From: Bifidobacterium aesculapii
Lineage (GTDB): Bacteria; Actinomycetota; Actinomycetes; Actinomycetales; Bifidobacteriaceae
NCBI RefSeq assembly: GCF_001417815.1
Contig: NZ_BCFK01000037.1
Location: 1-64,000, forward strand
Direction of reading: 5' to 3'
Length of the DNA: 64,000 bases
The notes under the pieces are model-generated. The model ran no database searches and was not told where the DNA came from. It saw nothing but the letters and a program-made list of their open reading frames with translations. Positions 51,466 to 61,023 of the stretch are shown here, piece by piece. Made by a program: the position numbers and the translations under genes. Every line of letters starts with the position of its first letter. Position 1 is the stretch's first letter.

Positions 51466-54400
51466 TCAGCCACGACGCCTGCGGGTGATGAACACCACGC
51501 CCGCCGCGGCCACCAGCAGCGCGATCACACCGACCACGCCGGCGACCGACGCGCCGGTCTTGGACAGCCCGGCAGACGGCTTGGGCTCAGGCTTGGGCTC
51601 AGCGGCCTTCTCCTTCACCGTCACCGTGCGCACCACCGTGCACTTCGCACCCTGCTTGTCGGCCACGGAATACGTCAGCTTGTACACGCCGGCCTTCGCG
51701 GCATCCACCGAACCAGACACCTTGATCGACTTGGTCAGGTCACCATCCTCCTTATCGGAAGCGGTCACACCAGCCAGCGCATCGAACTTCGCACCAACCG
51801 TCAGTGTCACATCCTCCGCACCGGAGATCGTCGGCGCGGCGTTCAGCGGGGTCGGAGGAACCGTCGTGCCGGGATCGGTGAGGGTGACCACGGCCTTCGC
51901 GCGCAGCACGGACTTGTCGATGCCCTCAAGGTCACCGCGAAGCTCGACCGTACCGGCCTTCTTCTCAGCGGCCCAGTCGTGCTCGTTCCACGTCACCTTG
52001 ACGTCCTTGTCGGAATTGTCGGAGTACGTCACCTTCACCGTCTCCGGCAGCTTCGGCGTCTCGCCGGCCTTCACCGTAAGCTTCACGGTTTCGGCCGACA
52101 CCGGCTTTGCCGGCTCCGGCTCAGGCTCGGGCTCGCCGCCCTGCTTCGTGGAGGCCACCCAGTTGAGCACCGGGCCAGTGCCTTCGGAGGACGTGAGCGT
52201 GACGGTGACGACCTTCGCCTCGCCCGCCGGAATCTCGATGGTTCCGGAGACGACGCTGTTGCCGCCGTTGGCGTTGCCGGTGCCCAGCGTGGCGGCCTTG
52301 TCGAGGCCGTCGTACTGGTAGGTGACGGTGGTGGGACGGGTCACGTTCCACCAGTCGTGCAGGCCCACGGAGACGGTGTGCTTGCCGGGGGCGAGCGTGA
52401 GCTTGTAGCTCAGCGCGCCCTCGTCGCCGTCCGCTCCGGCGTAGATACCGGAGGCGTACGGGTCGGCGTTGCCGTCGTTCTGCTTGCCGTAGTTGGTGGA
52501 CGCGTTGCCCCAGCCGTCGGCTTCGGCGAAGGTCTGATCGGCCTTCGCGTTCTTGAGCCCATCCTTGGTGAGCGACTTGGCCGTCTCGTACGTGGCGGAG
52601 GAGTCGCCGCCGTTCACGTCGATGAAGTACTCGAGGTTCGCGGGGATGCGCTGCACGGTGGCGGTGGCGGGCAGGGTGGTGCCTTCCACCACGCCGCGCA
52701 CGGCGGTGGGGGCGAAGTCGGCGAGCGACTTGGCGTCATACTGCCACGTCACCTTGCGCTCCTCGGTCTTGCCGTCGGCGCGGGTCACGGTCACCTTCGC
52801 GGGCAGGTCGGGGCCGTTCTCGGCGCCCTCGAGGAACGCCTTGACGCCGTCCACGGGCGCGACGGACACCGCCTGGTCGGCGGTGACCTTGGCCACGCCG
52901 ATCCAGCTGAGCAGCGGGTCGCCGCCGGAGGTGGACTTGGTCAGGAACGTCACGGTGGCGTCCTTGTCGAGCGTGAACTTCACCTGGTCGGTGGCGTTGC
53001 CGGAACCGGACGGCACGATCTTGGTCTCGCCCAGGGTCTTGCCGTCGGCGGACACGCTGAATACGGTCTGGCGCTTGTTGCTCCACCATTCCTTGTATCC
53101 GGCCTGCACCGTGTAGGTGCCGGCCTTGAGGTCGGCCTTGTACTCGATGCTCTTGCCGCCCTTGGCCCAGTATCCGGTCTGGTAGATGTCGCTGTCGCCG
53201 GTGTCGTAGGCTTCCACGTCGGTGCCCTTCACGCTGGACAGACCCCACGCGTTCTCGGCGCCGGACTTGTACTGCTGGTCGCTGACCTTGGTGTTGATGA
53301 GGTCGTCGGCGTGCTTGACGAGCGTCTTGTAGTAGGCGGACTCGTTGTCCGGATCGCTGCCGGCATCCATGAAGAGCACGGCGCTCTTCGGGTAGATGGT
53401 GGCGGTGGCGTTCACGGTGATGCCGTCCAGCTCGGGGAGCGTGCCTTTGATGGTCACCTGGCCGAAGCTCTGGTCCGTGCCGAAGTACGGGGTCCAGGAG
53501 ACAGGCGTCTTGACAGTCTTGTCGCCCACGCGCACTTCGAGCGTCTTGGGCAGGGAGGCGACGAGTTCGGAGGCTGATCCGGCTTCGGTGGGCAGCTTGG
53601 TGACCACTTCCACGGACTGATACTTGTCGAGCAGGTCGGTGGTCCAGTCGGCGGCGGGCAGCACGCGCAGGCTGCCTCCCACGAACTGGATGGGCGTCAT
53701 CACGTAGCGCGACTGGCTGATGTCACGGTTGTCATCCGGGTTGAACCAGCGGTCCGCGAAGTAGATGTACTGTCCCTTGGCGGTGTCGTACGGGATGACG
53801 TAGCTGCTCTGCGTGGTGAACGCGTTGCCGCGGCTCTGGTTGGTGCCGTCGCCGGAGACGAACGGGTTGCCGACCTCCTTGTAGGGTCCGAGGATGCTGT
53901 CGTTCTCACTGACGGCCACCTTGTTCTCGTTCGGGGACCAGCCGGTGGTTCCCGAGTAGATGATGTAGTAGTGGCCTTGGTACTTCACGGGGGCCGGAGC
54001 CTCCTTGGAGTTGGTGGCGGCGATCGCGTAGGTGGCGCCGTCCTTGACGGACGTGCCCTGCTTCTGCTCGGCCTGCGGCACGACCAGCTTGGTGTACGTC
54101 TTGTCAAGCAGGGAGATGGTCAGGTCCCTGTTGTCGTTGCTGGCGTAGATGAGGTACGCGTCGTCCACGCCGTCGCCGTTGTCGTCCTTGCCTTCGTCCA
54201 CGTACAGGTTCATGTCTCGGGCCATGCCTGGGTTGCCGGAGTTGCGGCCCGGGCTCATGCGGAACGAGCCGAGGTACTTGTACGGGCCCGCCGGGTCGGA
54301 GCCTTCGGAGATGGCGACGCCCGCCTTGGCCTTCGAGTAGCTGCCGGAGGTGGGGTTGCCGCGGATCGGGCCGTCGGCGTGGTACCAGATGACCCAACGC

Positions 54401-56304
54401 TTGGTGGCCTTGTTGTAGACCATCTTCGGGCGTTCGTACACGGCGCTGTCCGCCACGGACAGGTCGTACTTCACGTTGGCGAGCGCATCTTCCGGCGAGC
54501 TCATGTTGTAGTTGGACTTGTCGTCGGCGAAGGCCTTGAAGTCCTTGCCGTACACGTTCTGGAAGTCGGGGTCGTTCTTGATCTTCTCGACCGTGTAGTA
54601 CTTGCTGTACGGGTCGTTCGGGTCCTTGACCTTCTTCTCGAAGTCGGCCTCATCCTGATAGGTGGCGAAGCCGAGGCCCTTGTCCACCCAGTTGTAGAGG
54701 TCGTCCGAGTAGTAGATGTGCACGCCGCTGGGCAGCAGGCCGTTGGTCTTGTCCTCGCCGTCCCACACCCAGATCTTGCCGTCCTTGTTGGCGTCGAGCT
54801 TCTTGTCCGCATCGGCGAGCAGGTCGACGGAGACCGGCTGGATCTGCGGGCCGTGGGCCTGGATGAGCGTGCCGTTGTCGTCGAAGATCTTGGCGCCGTT
54901 GGTGCCGGTGATGCCGGTGTAGTGGTAGATGAAGCGCACGTTGTCGAACGCCTTCTTCAGGCCGTCGTAGGCGTCGAAGATCTCGTCGGAGGTGGCGTTC
55001 GCGTCGGCGTTGACCTTCTCGGCGGTGGCGCGCGCGGCGGCGAGCTTCTTGAGGTTGCTCGCGTTGGGGGTCACCTTGTCGTAGGGCGCGGTGTAGTTCT
55101 TGGTGCCCTGGCCGTCGGCCTGGTACCCGGACTTGAGCGGCGTGAGCTTGGCGTCCTGCGTGTCCTCGATGAGCTTGGGCAGGTTGTCCTTGGTGTAGAC
55201 CGGTTCGGCGGAGACCTCGATGTACTTGACCTGCACGTCGTTGTTGGCGTCGATCCAGTCCTCGAGCGGGGTATCGGCTTGGACGCGCACGTCGATGACC
55301 TGCTTGCCGGTGGCGGGGTCGGTCTTGGCTTCGGTCTGGAAGCCTTCCACGTACTTGACGTTGGCCACGAGTAGGAGGCTGTCGATCTTCTTCACGTCGT
55401 TGGCGTACACGTTGAGGAAGCGGTTGCGGCCGCCGGTGTGGAAGCCGAGGCGCACGTTGTACTTGTTGACTGCGTTGGCGTCCTCGCGCTGCGGGATCTC
55501 GAAGCGGTAGGTCACGCCGCCCTTGGTGTCGTAGTCGGGGTTGGCCTTGAGCAGGTTGTTGGCGCCGTCCTTGTTGCCGACGTTGGTCTGCCAGTAGGTG
55601 TTGTACGGCCAGCTATTGCCGCTGCCGCCGCGCTTGACGGGGTTGGTGGTGCTGTCCGGGTCGACGATGCCCCACGAGTAGGGGCTGTTCGCGTCGGAAT
55701 CCGCGGCGGCGTCCGCGTTGTAGGTCTGGTCCGGGATGGTGTTGGCCACGCGGTCCGGGAACTTGGGCTCGGCGACGCCCTGGTACTGTTCGGCGCGGTC
55801 GATGGAGTTCGACGGGAACGAGCTTTCGTTGGCGCCGGCGTTGACGGCGTAGAGGATGTAGTTCTTGTCCTTGAGCTGGTCCTCGCTGATGGCGGGGGCG
55901 GATGCCTTGGCGTTCGCGTCAGCGTCAGCGTCAGCGTTCGCGTCAGCGTCAGCGTCAGCGTCAGCGTCAGCGTCAGCGTCAGCGTTCGCGTCCGCGTCAG
56001 CGTTCGCGGCGTCGGCGTTCGCGTCGGCGTCCGCGTCGGCGTTCGCGGCGGAATCGGAGGCACTTTGCTGTGCGGTGAGCTGGTCAAGCGTGGCCTGCTC
56101 CTGCTCGGTGACTTTCGGCGTGGTGTCTGCTGTGCCGTCGGTGCCGCCGGTGCTTGAATCGCCGGATGCGGCGGCCGCTGCCACGGCCTGCTGGGCGGTC
56201 GGCGCAGCGTCTTGCGCGAGCGCCGCCGGTGCCGCAAGCATGCCGCCTCCAGCCATGATGGCGGCTGCTGCGAACGCGGCCACCCATCGGGTTGTTGCTG
56301 TCAT
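51466..56304 (-). CDS. Giant cell-wall-anchored GH43 enzyme
   Basis: A 1612-residue surface enzyme. A signal peptide (1-30) is followed by an Ala/Asp/Asn dipeptide tract (about 86-132). A beta-rich module leads to a FIVAR-like helical segment (about 375-455) and then the GH43 catalytic domain (455-885) with IQAHGPQI, YERPKMVYN and YYIIYSGTTGWSPNE, closest in style to exo-beta-1,3-galactanase-type GH43_24. Then come bacterial Ig-like domains alternating with two malectin-like modules (about 977-1138 and 1226-1388), a DUF5011 domain (1488-1565), LSKTG, a membrane helix and RRRRG. ATG 56304 follows AAGGAAAA. Galactan or arabinogalactan side chains are the likely substrate class. Confidence 0.88.
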   Translation of the reverse strand: MTATTRWVAAFAAAAIMAGGGMLAAPAALAQDAAPTAQQAVAAAAASGDSSTGGTDGTADTTPKVTEQEQATLDQLTAQQSASDSAANADADADANADAANADADANADADADADADADADANADADADANAKASAPAISEDQLKDKNYILYAVNAGANESSFPSNSIDRAEQYQGVAEPKFPDRVANTIPDQTYNADAAADSDANSPYSWGIVDPDSTTNPVKRGGSGNSWPYNTYWQTNVGNKDGANNLLKANPDYDTKGGVTYRFEIPQREDANAVNKYNVRLGFHTGGRNRFLNVYANDVKKIDSLLLVANVKYVEGFQTEAKTDPATGKQVIDVRVQADTPLEDWIDANNDVQVKYIEVSAEPVYTKDNLPKLIEDTQDAKLTPLKSGYQADGQGTKNYTAPYDKVTPNASNLKKLAAARATAEKVNADANATSDEIFDAYDGLKKAFDNVRFIYHYTGITGTNGAKIFDDNGTLIQAHGPQIQPVSVDLLADADKKLDANKDGKIWVWDGEDKTNGLLPSGVHIYYSDDLYNWVDKGLGFATYQDEADFEKKVKDPNDPYSKYYTVEKIKNDPDFQNVYGKDFKAFADDKSNYNMSSPEDALANVKYDLSVADSAVYERPKMVYNKATKRWVIWYHADGPIRGNPTSGSYSKAKAGVAISEGSDPAGPYKYLGSFRMSPGRNSGNPGMARDMNLYVDEGKDDNGDGVDDAYLIYASNDNRDLTISLLDKTYTKLVVPQAEQKQGTSVKDGATYAIAATNSKEAPAPVKYQGHYYIIYSGTTGWSPNENKVAVSENDSILGPYKEVGNPFVSGDGTNQSRGNAFTTQSSYVIPYDTAKGQYIYFADRWFNPDDNRDISQSRYVMTPIQFVGGSLRVLPAADWTTDLLDKYQSVEVVTKLPTEAGSASELVASLPKTLEVRVGDKTVKTPVSWTPYFGTDQSFGQVTIKGTLPELDGITVNATATIYPKSAVLFMDAGSDPDNESAYYKTLVKHADDLINTKVSDQQYKSGAENAWGLSSVKGTDVEAYDTGDSDIYQTGYWAKGGKSIEYKADLKAGTYTVQAGYKEWWSNKRQTVFSVSADGKTLGETKIVPSGSGNATDQVKFTLDKDATVTFLTKSTSGGDPLLSWIGVAKVTADQAVSVAPVDGVKAFLEGAENGPDLPAKVTVTRADGKTEERKVTWQYDAKSLADFAPTAVRGVVEGTTLPATATVQRIPANLEYFIDVNGGDSSATYETAKSLTKDGLKNAKADQTFAEADGWGNASTNYGKQNDGNADPYASGIYAGADGDEGALSYKLTLAPGKHTVSVGLHDWWNVTRPTTVTYQYDGLDKAATLGTGNANGGNSVVSGTIEIPAGEAKVVTVTLTSSEGTGPVLNWVASTKQGGEPEPEPEPAKPVSAETVKLTVKAGETPKLPETVKVTYSDNSDKDVKVTWNEHDWAAEKKAGTVELRGDLEGIDKSVLRAKAVVTLTDPGTTVPPTPLNAAPTISGAEDVTLTVGAKFDALAGVTASDKEDGDLTKSIKVSGSVDAAKAGVYKLTYSVADKQGAKCTVVRTVTVKEKAAEPKPEPKPSAGLSKTGASVAGVVGVIALLVAAAGVVFITRRRRG
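55910..56047. repeat. GCGTCA hexamer microsatellite in GH43 gene
   Basis: About 22 hexamer units (GCGTCA, GCGTTC, GCGTCG) run in tandem, encoding alternating Ala-Asp and Ala-Asn on the minus strand. Seven consecutive identical units occur around 55940-55980. Gain or loss of units keeps frame. Confidence 0.9.
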
Positions 56305-56427
56305 ACTTATTTTCCTTCCTATGGTGTGCCGGAGTCGCGCATCCTTGACGCGTGCCGCATCACTGCGGCGGCTCGTTTGCCGATGGTCCCCCGGTGGGCC
56401 GTCCTTCATCGGCCCACGTCATGTTCG

Positions 56428-56443
56428 ATGTTTGCGCAAACAT
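56428..56443. promoter_or_regulatory. LacI-type operator candidate
   Basis: ATGTTTGCGCAAACAT is a perfect 16-bp palindrome with a central CG, the usual form of LacI-family operators. It lies 124 bp upstream of the GH43 start at 56304. Carbohydrate-responsive repression is inferred. No LacI gene is in the window. Confidence 0.6.
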
Positions 56444-56509
56444 AACGACGGTCTCCATTGTACCAGCCGCCTACGTTTGCACGCACCTTTCGGATTCAAT
56501 TTGCAAGTG

Positions 56510-56568
56510 CAACATCCGGCCACATCCACGCCGAAACCCACAGACCCGTGGGCCGCAACACCGCATCC
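56510..56568. repeat. Repeat F, single unit
   Basis: CAACATCCGGCC, ACCCACAGACCCGTGGGCC and CAACACCGCATCC occur in the same order as in the tandem units at 48994-49168. Confidence 0.65.
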
Positions 56569-56579
56569 CGTAACGACGA

Positions 56580-56712
56580 ATGGCCCGGACCGCGAATCCC
56601 TTCCAAAGGAAGGAAACGCGATCCGGGCCATCCACCATCGAAGGCCTACGCCATCAACGAGCCGGAAACCGGCAGGCCCGACCGGACAGCAGTCCGGCCG
56701 AACCATGCCAGC
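56580..56712. repeat. Repeat E, copy 3 / terminator of GH43_24 gene
   Basis: The hairpin 56580-56631 nests three stems: GGCCCGGA/TCCGGGCC, GCG/CGC and CCTTCC/GGAAGG around an AAA loop. The tail CATCGAAGGCCTACGCC and GGCAGGCCCGACCGG matches copies 1 and 2. It starts just 16 bases past the stop of the GH43_24 gene and could terminate it. Confidence 0.75.
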
Positions 56713-56728
56713 CCAACACGGGCCGCCA

Positions 56729-59700
56729 TCAGGCGCGGCGCTTGCGCAGCACGAGAGCCGCGCCACCGGCGAGCGCGGCCATCACGGCCACACCGGCCAG
56801 AGCGGCCACAGCCGAACCGGTCTCCGACAGACCAGGCTGCTTGCTGGACGGCTTGGCGCCCGGCTTCGCCTTCACGGTCACCGTGCGCTGCTTCGTCGCG
56901 GATGCGCCCTGCTTGTCGGTCACGGAATACGTGAGCCTGTACACGCCGGCCTTCGAGGTATCCACCGAACCGGACACCTCAATCGACCCGGTCAGGTCGC
57001 CATCCTCCTTATCGGAGGCCGTCACACCGGCCAGCGCATCGAACTTCGCACCAACCTCGACCGTCACATCCTCCGCACCGGAAATCGTCGGCGCAGCATT
57101 GACGACGGCGGGCTTCGGAGTCACCGTCACCGCAAACTCGGCGCTCAGGCCACGGTAGGAAACCGTGACGGTCTTCGTGCCGTCGCTGGAGGAATCGAAG
57201 CCGGTGAACGTGAGATCAGCGTCGCCGGAGTCGATCAAATCGCTCGCGGTCTCCTTGTCACCGATCTTGTACACGGCATACACCTTCACACCGGAGGCGG
57301 TGCGGTCGAACTCCTCACCCACCTGGTAGGTGCTCTTGACGACCTCCACCCGAAGTTCGGCGAGCTTCGGCAGCGCGCCGAACGCCACGGTGTAGGTCTT
57401 CGTCGTACCGTCCTCGGCGGTCACGGTCACGGTGGCGGTGCCGCCGTTGTCCGCGGTCGCCTGTTCGATGGCGACCTTCGCCTTGTCGGCGTCGGCGGCC
57501 GTCGCGCCCACCTGCGGGTAGGCGGAGGCGTCGCCGGCGAGCAGGGACGCGGCGTCATACTTGGTCTCGGAGGCGGTGAAGCCTTCCAGATCCTTGCCGT
57601 CCACGGTCAGCGAGGCGAGATCGGCGTTGCTGGAGGGCGTGGGCTCGGGCTCGCTGCCGCCCTGCTGTTCGCTGATCTTCACTTCGGCGACCTTCGCGTA
57701 GTCGTTGCCGTCCGCGTAGGTGAGGTTGAGACGCAGACCCTTGGTGGCGGGCAACTTGCTCAGGTCGGCTTCGGTGGAGGCGCCGGCGGCGGTGTTGACG
57801 GTCACGGCCGGAACCTGCGCGTCGGTGGCGTCCGTCCACGTGGCGCCGTCCTCACCGAGGTAGGAGACGGTGAGGCTCTTCGGCGCGGCTTCGCCCTTGG
57901 CCTTGTCCACGGTGAACGTGAGCTTGTCGAGCTTGCGCTCGGCGTTGCCGAACGTGTAGCTCAGCCACGGGGTCTTGTCGCCGGTGCCCCAGTTCGACCA
58001 GTTGGTGGCCGGATCGTTGTCGCACGTGAGCGACGGCAGCGAGGCGGAGGCCCAGTTGCTGGCCGGTTCGTACTTCGACGCGGCTGCGGTGGCGCAGTAG
58101 AGGCGCGCGAGGTTGCTTTCCACGGTCACGGTGGTCTTGGCGGTCACGGTCTTGTCGGCCACGAGCGTGACGGTGACGTCCTGCTTGCCGAGTTTGGAGG
58201 TGTCCGCTGCGATCGTGTATTCGGCCGGTTCGAGCACGCGAGTCTTGCCGTTGGTCAGCGTGGCGGTGACGGTCACATCCTTCGGTTCCAGCGTCTGGCC
58301 CTGCGGGATGGTGGATTGCGGGCCGGCTGCGGTGATGGACTTCACCGCGGCGGTCTGCGAGCCGAACGCGGTGCCGTTGAACAGCACGGTGAACGCGCCC
58401 TTGTTGTTGTTGGACGTGGCGAACACGCCGGCATCAAGGCCGGCGGCGTCCGCGCCGCTCAGGGTCACGGTGGCGACGTCCTGCCACTCAGCATCGGCGG
58501 CCGCATCGCCGGCACGCCAGTAGCCCTTGAGCTGGTCCTCGGAGATGCGTTCCAGCTTGAGCTGGACGCCGGTGCCGGTGCTGGTGCCGAAGCCGGAGCC
58601 CACGTGGCCGCTTTCCTTGTCGATGTAGCCGTTGCCGTCGGAATCGTACTGCATGTAGATGCCGCTCGGGCTGGCGAGGAGCGTGGCGTACCCCTTGCCG
58701 CCGTTCGCGTAGTCAAGGCTGTTGCGCACGACGAGGCCGGCGCGCGGATCGTTGTTGCCGCCCAAATCGGCCGGCTTGACGGTGGTCACGAGCGTCTCAC
58801 CGGCTTCCAGCACATCCCACTGGTAGACGGAGCTGCCTTCGTTGCGGTCGGTCCACACGCCGTTGTTGGCGTTGTCGGTGATGGAGAAATCGTAGGAACC
58901 GTTGGCCGCGGCCACCTTGCAGGCGCTGCCGCCCTTCCAGTGGATTTCCTTCCACGGGCTGGCGACCGGGTCGGAGCAGGTCACGGAAACCTGGCGGCGG
59001 AACGTGCGTCCGGGGTTGAAGTTCGTGTCTTCGGCGAGCGTGCCGGTGACGGTGTACGTGCCGGGCGCGTTGAACACGTAGGTGCCGGTCTTGCCGGCGA
59101 CGGGCGTGCCGCCGTCAACGGTCCACGTGGTCTTGACCTTCACGGTCTTGGCCGCGTCGCCCTTGCCTTCGGTGACGTCGACCTCGCCGGGCAGACTCAC
59201 CGTGCCGCCGGTGCTGACGGATTCGGGCACGTCATCGTTCACGGTCCAATCCACCACGGAGCCCTTGGCGCCGCCGTGGTTGTCCCAGTAGTCCAGACCC
59301 CAGCCGTCCGGCTCGCCTTCCTGCGCGGGGTTGTGCATTTCGATGGAGCCGTTCTCGCCGATGGTCAACGGCAGCCACACGTAGGTGGAATCGGCCTTGC
59401 CGTCGTCCCAACGATCGCCGAGGTAGATGAAGTGGCCCTTGGCCTGGTCCACGGCGAGCACGCTGGCGGATTGCGAGCCGAACGTGGTGCCGCGGCTGTC
59501 GCCTACGGACAGGAGGCCATCGGCGCCTTCGGGCATGCTGTTGTACCAGGTGTTCTCGTGTGCGTCGTTCTTCTCCACGCCACGGGTCCAGCTGCCGAGC
59601 ATGGAGTCGGCGGTGTAGTAGGTCTGCTTGTTCGGAGCCCAGCCGGTGGCGCCGGAGGCGATGATGTTGTATCGGCCGTTGTATTGGAAGACGGCCGGGG

Positions 59701-60775
59701 CTTCGAGCGAGCCGTTCTGCTTGACGATCTGGAAGTCCTCGCCACGCACGGGCGCGCCATCCTTGCCGTCGGCGAGGATGTACGGGTACTTGCCGTCCGC
59801 CGAGTACTGCTTCTCGCCTTCGGACTGGTCCACGGTGGTGGTCTTGACCACGTTCGTGTAGTCGTCGTTGAGCTTGGCGATGTACAAGGTGGCGTTCGCT
59901 TCGGAGGAGTACAGCACGTAGGCGCTCTTATCCTTCGGGTCGACGAACACGGTCATGTCGCGGCTGTCGCCGTTCTCGCCCCAGCTGGGGTTGCCGGCCG
60001 CTTCCTTCCAGTTGTTCTGGTTGGGCAGACGGTAGGCGCCGATCATGGTGAACGGGCCGGCCGGGTTGTCGGAGACGGCCACGCCGGCGAGCGCACGCGC
60101 GTAGTTGGATCCGCCGGGCGTGGTGCTGCCGTCGGAGTGCCACCAGAGCACGTACTGCTTGTTCTTCTCGTTGTAGATGATCTTCGGGCGTTCGAAGATG
60201 CCTTGTACGGAGTCCTTCTTGCCGTCGCCGTCCTGATCGGGGTTGGTGTTGAGGTATGGGAAGATGGCGTCCGCCTTGGCGGTGTCCACGGTGCCGTCGT
60301 CCTTGGTCAGGTTGTAGGCCTTGTCGAAGTAGACGTAGTCGGCGTTGGTCTTGTCGGTGAGCTGGGCCTTGCTGGTCACGGCTCGCAGGGCGACGCCGAG
60401 GTCGGTCCAGTTGTAGAGGTCCTTGGACATGTACGCGTGGACGCCGGGGCTGTTGTCGTAGCCGTTGGAGCGGTCTTCGCCGTACCAGTAGTAGGCGTCG
60501 CCGACCTTGACGACCTGGCCGCCGTGCGCTTGGATGTGGGTGCCGCCGTTGCCGTCGGCGTTCTTGGCGTACCAGTACGGCTTGAAGTAGTCGTTGGAGC
60601 CGCTGCCGGGGTCGGTGGTGGGTTGGAAGTTGGTGTAGGTGGGTACTTGGTCGATGGTCGGCAGATAGTCGACGCCGGCCGCGCTGGCGCTGGATGCGGC
60701 GAGTCCGCATGACAGCAGCGTCGCCGCCGCGGCGATCGCCGCGATCAACGTCCTTTTGCCGTTGTTGCTCTTCAT
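56729..60775 (-). CDS. Cell-wall-anchored GH43_24-like exo-beta-1,3-galactanase
   Basis: A 1348-residue surface enzyme. The signal peptide (about 7-33) precedes the catalytic domain, which starts near 50 and shows IQAHGGQVVKVGDAYYWYGE, HAYMSKDLYNWTDLGVAL and FERPKIIYN. These resemble GH43 subfamily 24, which releases galactose from beta-1,3-galactan main chains. Beyond about 460 lie Ig-like repeats, a concanavalin-like module (608-808), an F5/8 type C carbohydrate-binding module (888-1035), a cadherin-like sandwich, a DUF5011 domain (1223-1300) and LSETG, a membrane helix and RKRRA. ATG 60775 follows AGGGGAAG and gives a proper signal peptide. It lies directly downstream of a GH30 gene. Confidence 0.88.
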   Translation of the reverse strand: MKSNNGKRTLIAAIAAAATLLSCGLAASSASAAGVDYLPTIDQVPTYTNFQPTTDPGSGSNDYFKPYWYAKNADGNGGTHIQAHGGQVVKVGDAYYWYGEDRSNGYDNSPGVHAYMSKDLYNWTDLGVALRAVTSKAQLTDKTNADYVYFDKAYNLTKDDGTVDTAKADAIFPYLNTNPDQDGDGKKDSVQGIFERPKIIYNEKNKQYVLWWHSDGSTTPGGSNYARALAGVAVSDNPAGPFTMIGAYRLPNQNNWKEAAGNPSWGENGDSRDMTVFVDPKDKSAYVLYSSEANATLYIAKLNDDYTNVVKTTTVDQSEGEKQYSADGKYPYILADGKDGAPVRGEDFQIVKQNGSLEAPAVFQYNGRYNIIASGATGWAPNKQTYYTADSMLGSWTRGVEKNDAHENTWYNSMPEGADGLLSVGDSRGTTFGSQSASVLAVDQAKGHFIYLGDRWDDGKADSTYVWLPLTIGENGSIEMHNPAQEGEPDGWGLDYWDNHGGAKGSVVDWTVNDDVPESVSTGGTVSLPGEVDVTEGKGDAAKTVKVKTTWTVDGGTPVAGKTGTYVFNAPGTYTVTGTLAEDTNFNPGRTFRRQVSVTCSDPVASPWKEIHWKGGSACKVAAANGSYDFSITDNANNGVWTDRNEGSSVYQWDVLEAGETLVTTVKPADLGGNNDPRAGLVVRNSLDYANGGKGYATLLASPSGIYMQYDSDGNGYIDKESGHVGSGFGTSTGTGVQLKLERISEDQLKGYWRAGDAAADAEWQDVATVTLSGADAAGLDAGVFATSNNNKGAFTVLFNGTAFGSQTAAVKSITAAGPQSTIPQGQTLEPKDVTVTATLTNGKTRVLEPAEYTIAADTSKLGKQDVTVTLVADKTVTAKTTVTVESNLARLYCATAAASKYEPASNWASASLPSLTCDNDPATNWSNWGTGDKTPWLSYTFGNAERKLDKLTFTVDKAKGEAAPKSLTVSYLGEDGATWTDATDAQVPAVTVNTAAGASTEADLSKLPATKGLRLNLTYADGNDYAKVAEVKISEQQGGSEPEPTPSSNADLASLTVDGKDLEGFTASETKYDAASLLAGDASAYPQVGATAADADKAKVAIEQATADNGGTATVTVTAEDGTTKTYTVAFGALPKLAELRVEVVKSTYQVGEEFDRTASGVKVYAVYKIGDKETASDLIDSGDADLTFTGFDSSSDGTKTVTVSYRGLSAEFAVTVTPKPAVVNAAPTISGAEDVTVEVGAKFDALAGVTASDKEDGDLTGSIEVSGSVDTSKAGVYRLTYSVTDKQGASATKQRTVTVKAKPGAKPSSKQPGLSETGSAVAALAGVAVMAALAGGAALVLRKRRA

Positions 60776-60897
60776 TGAGATGATTCTTCCCCTGAGAAAA
60801 TCTGTGATTGGAATGTGCGGCACTGCGTGGGTATGTGAATAGGTGAACGTCGGTTGCGTGACAGTCACGTATGGTGCGCGCGGTGCCGCACGGTCGG

Positions 60898-60928
60898 CCG
60901 GGAATCCCGAATGTGCGGGGATTCCCGG
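60898..60928 (-). terminator. Terminator of the GH30 gene
   Basis: CCGGGAATCCC and GGGATTCCCGG form an 11-bp stem with a 9-base loop about 95 bases past the stop. It separates the GH30 and GH43_24 transcripts at least partly. Confidence 0.65.
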
Positions 60929-61023
60929 TGTCGCTGATGGTCTACGGGCCGGTGCGGCCGCGTAAGCCGCGCGACCGGGTCGGCCCGTAGGCCGACGCCG
61001 GTTGTGCGCGGCGTTCGCGCGGC

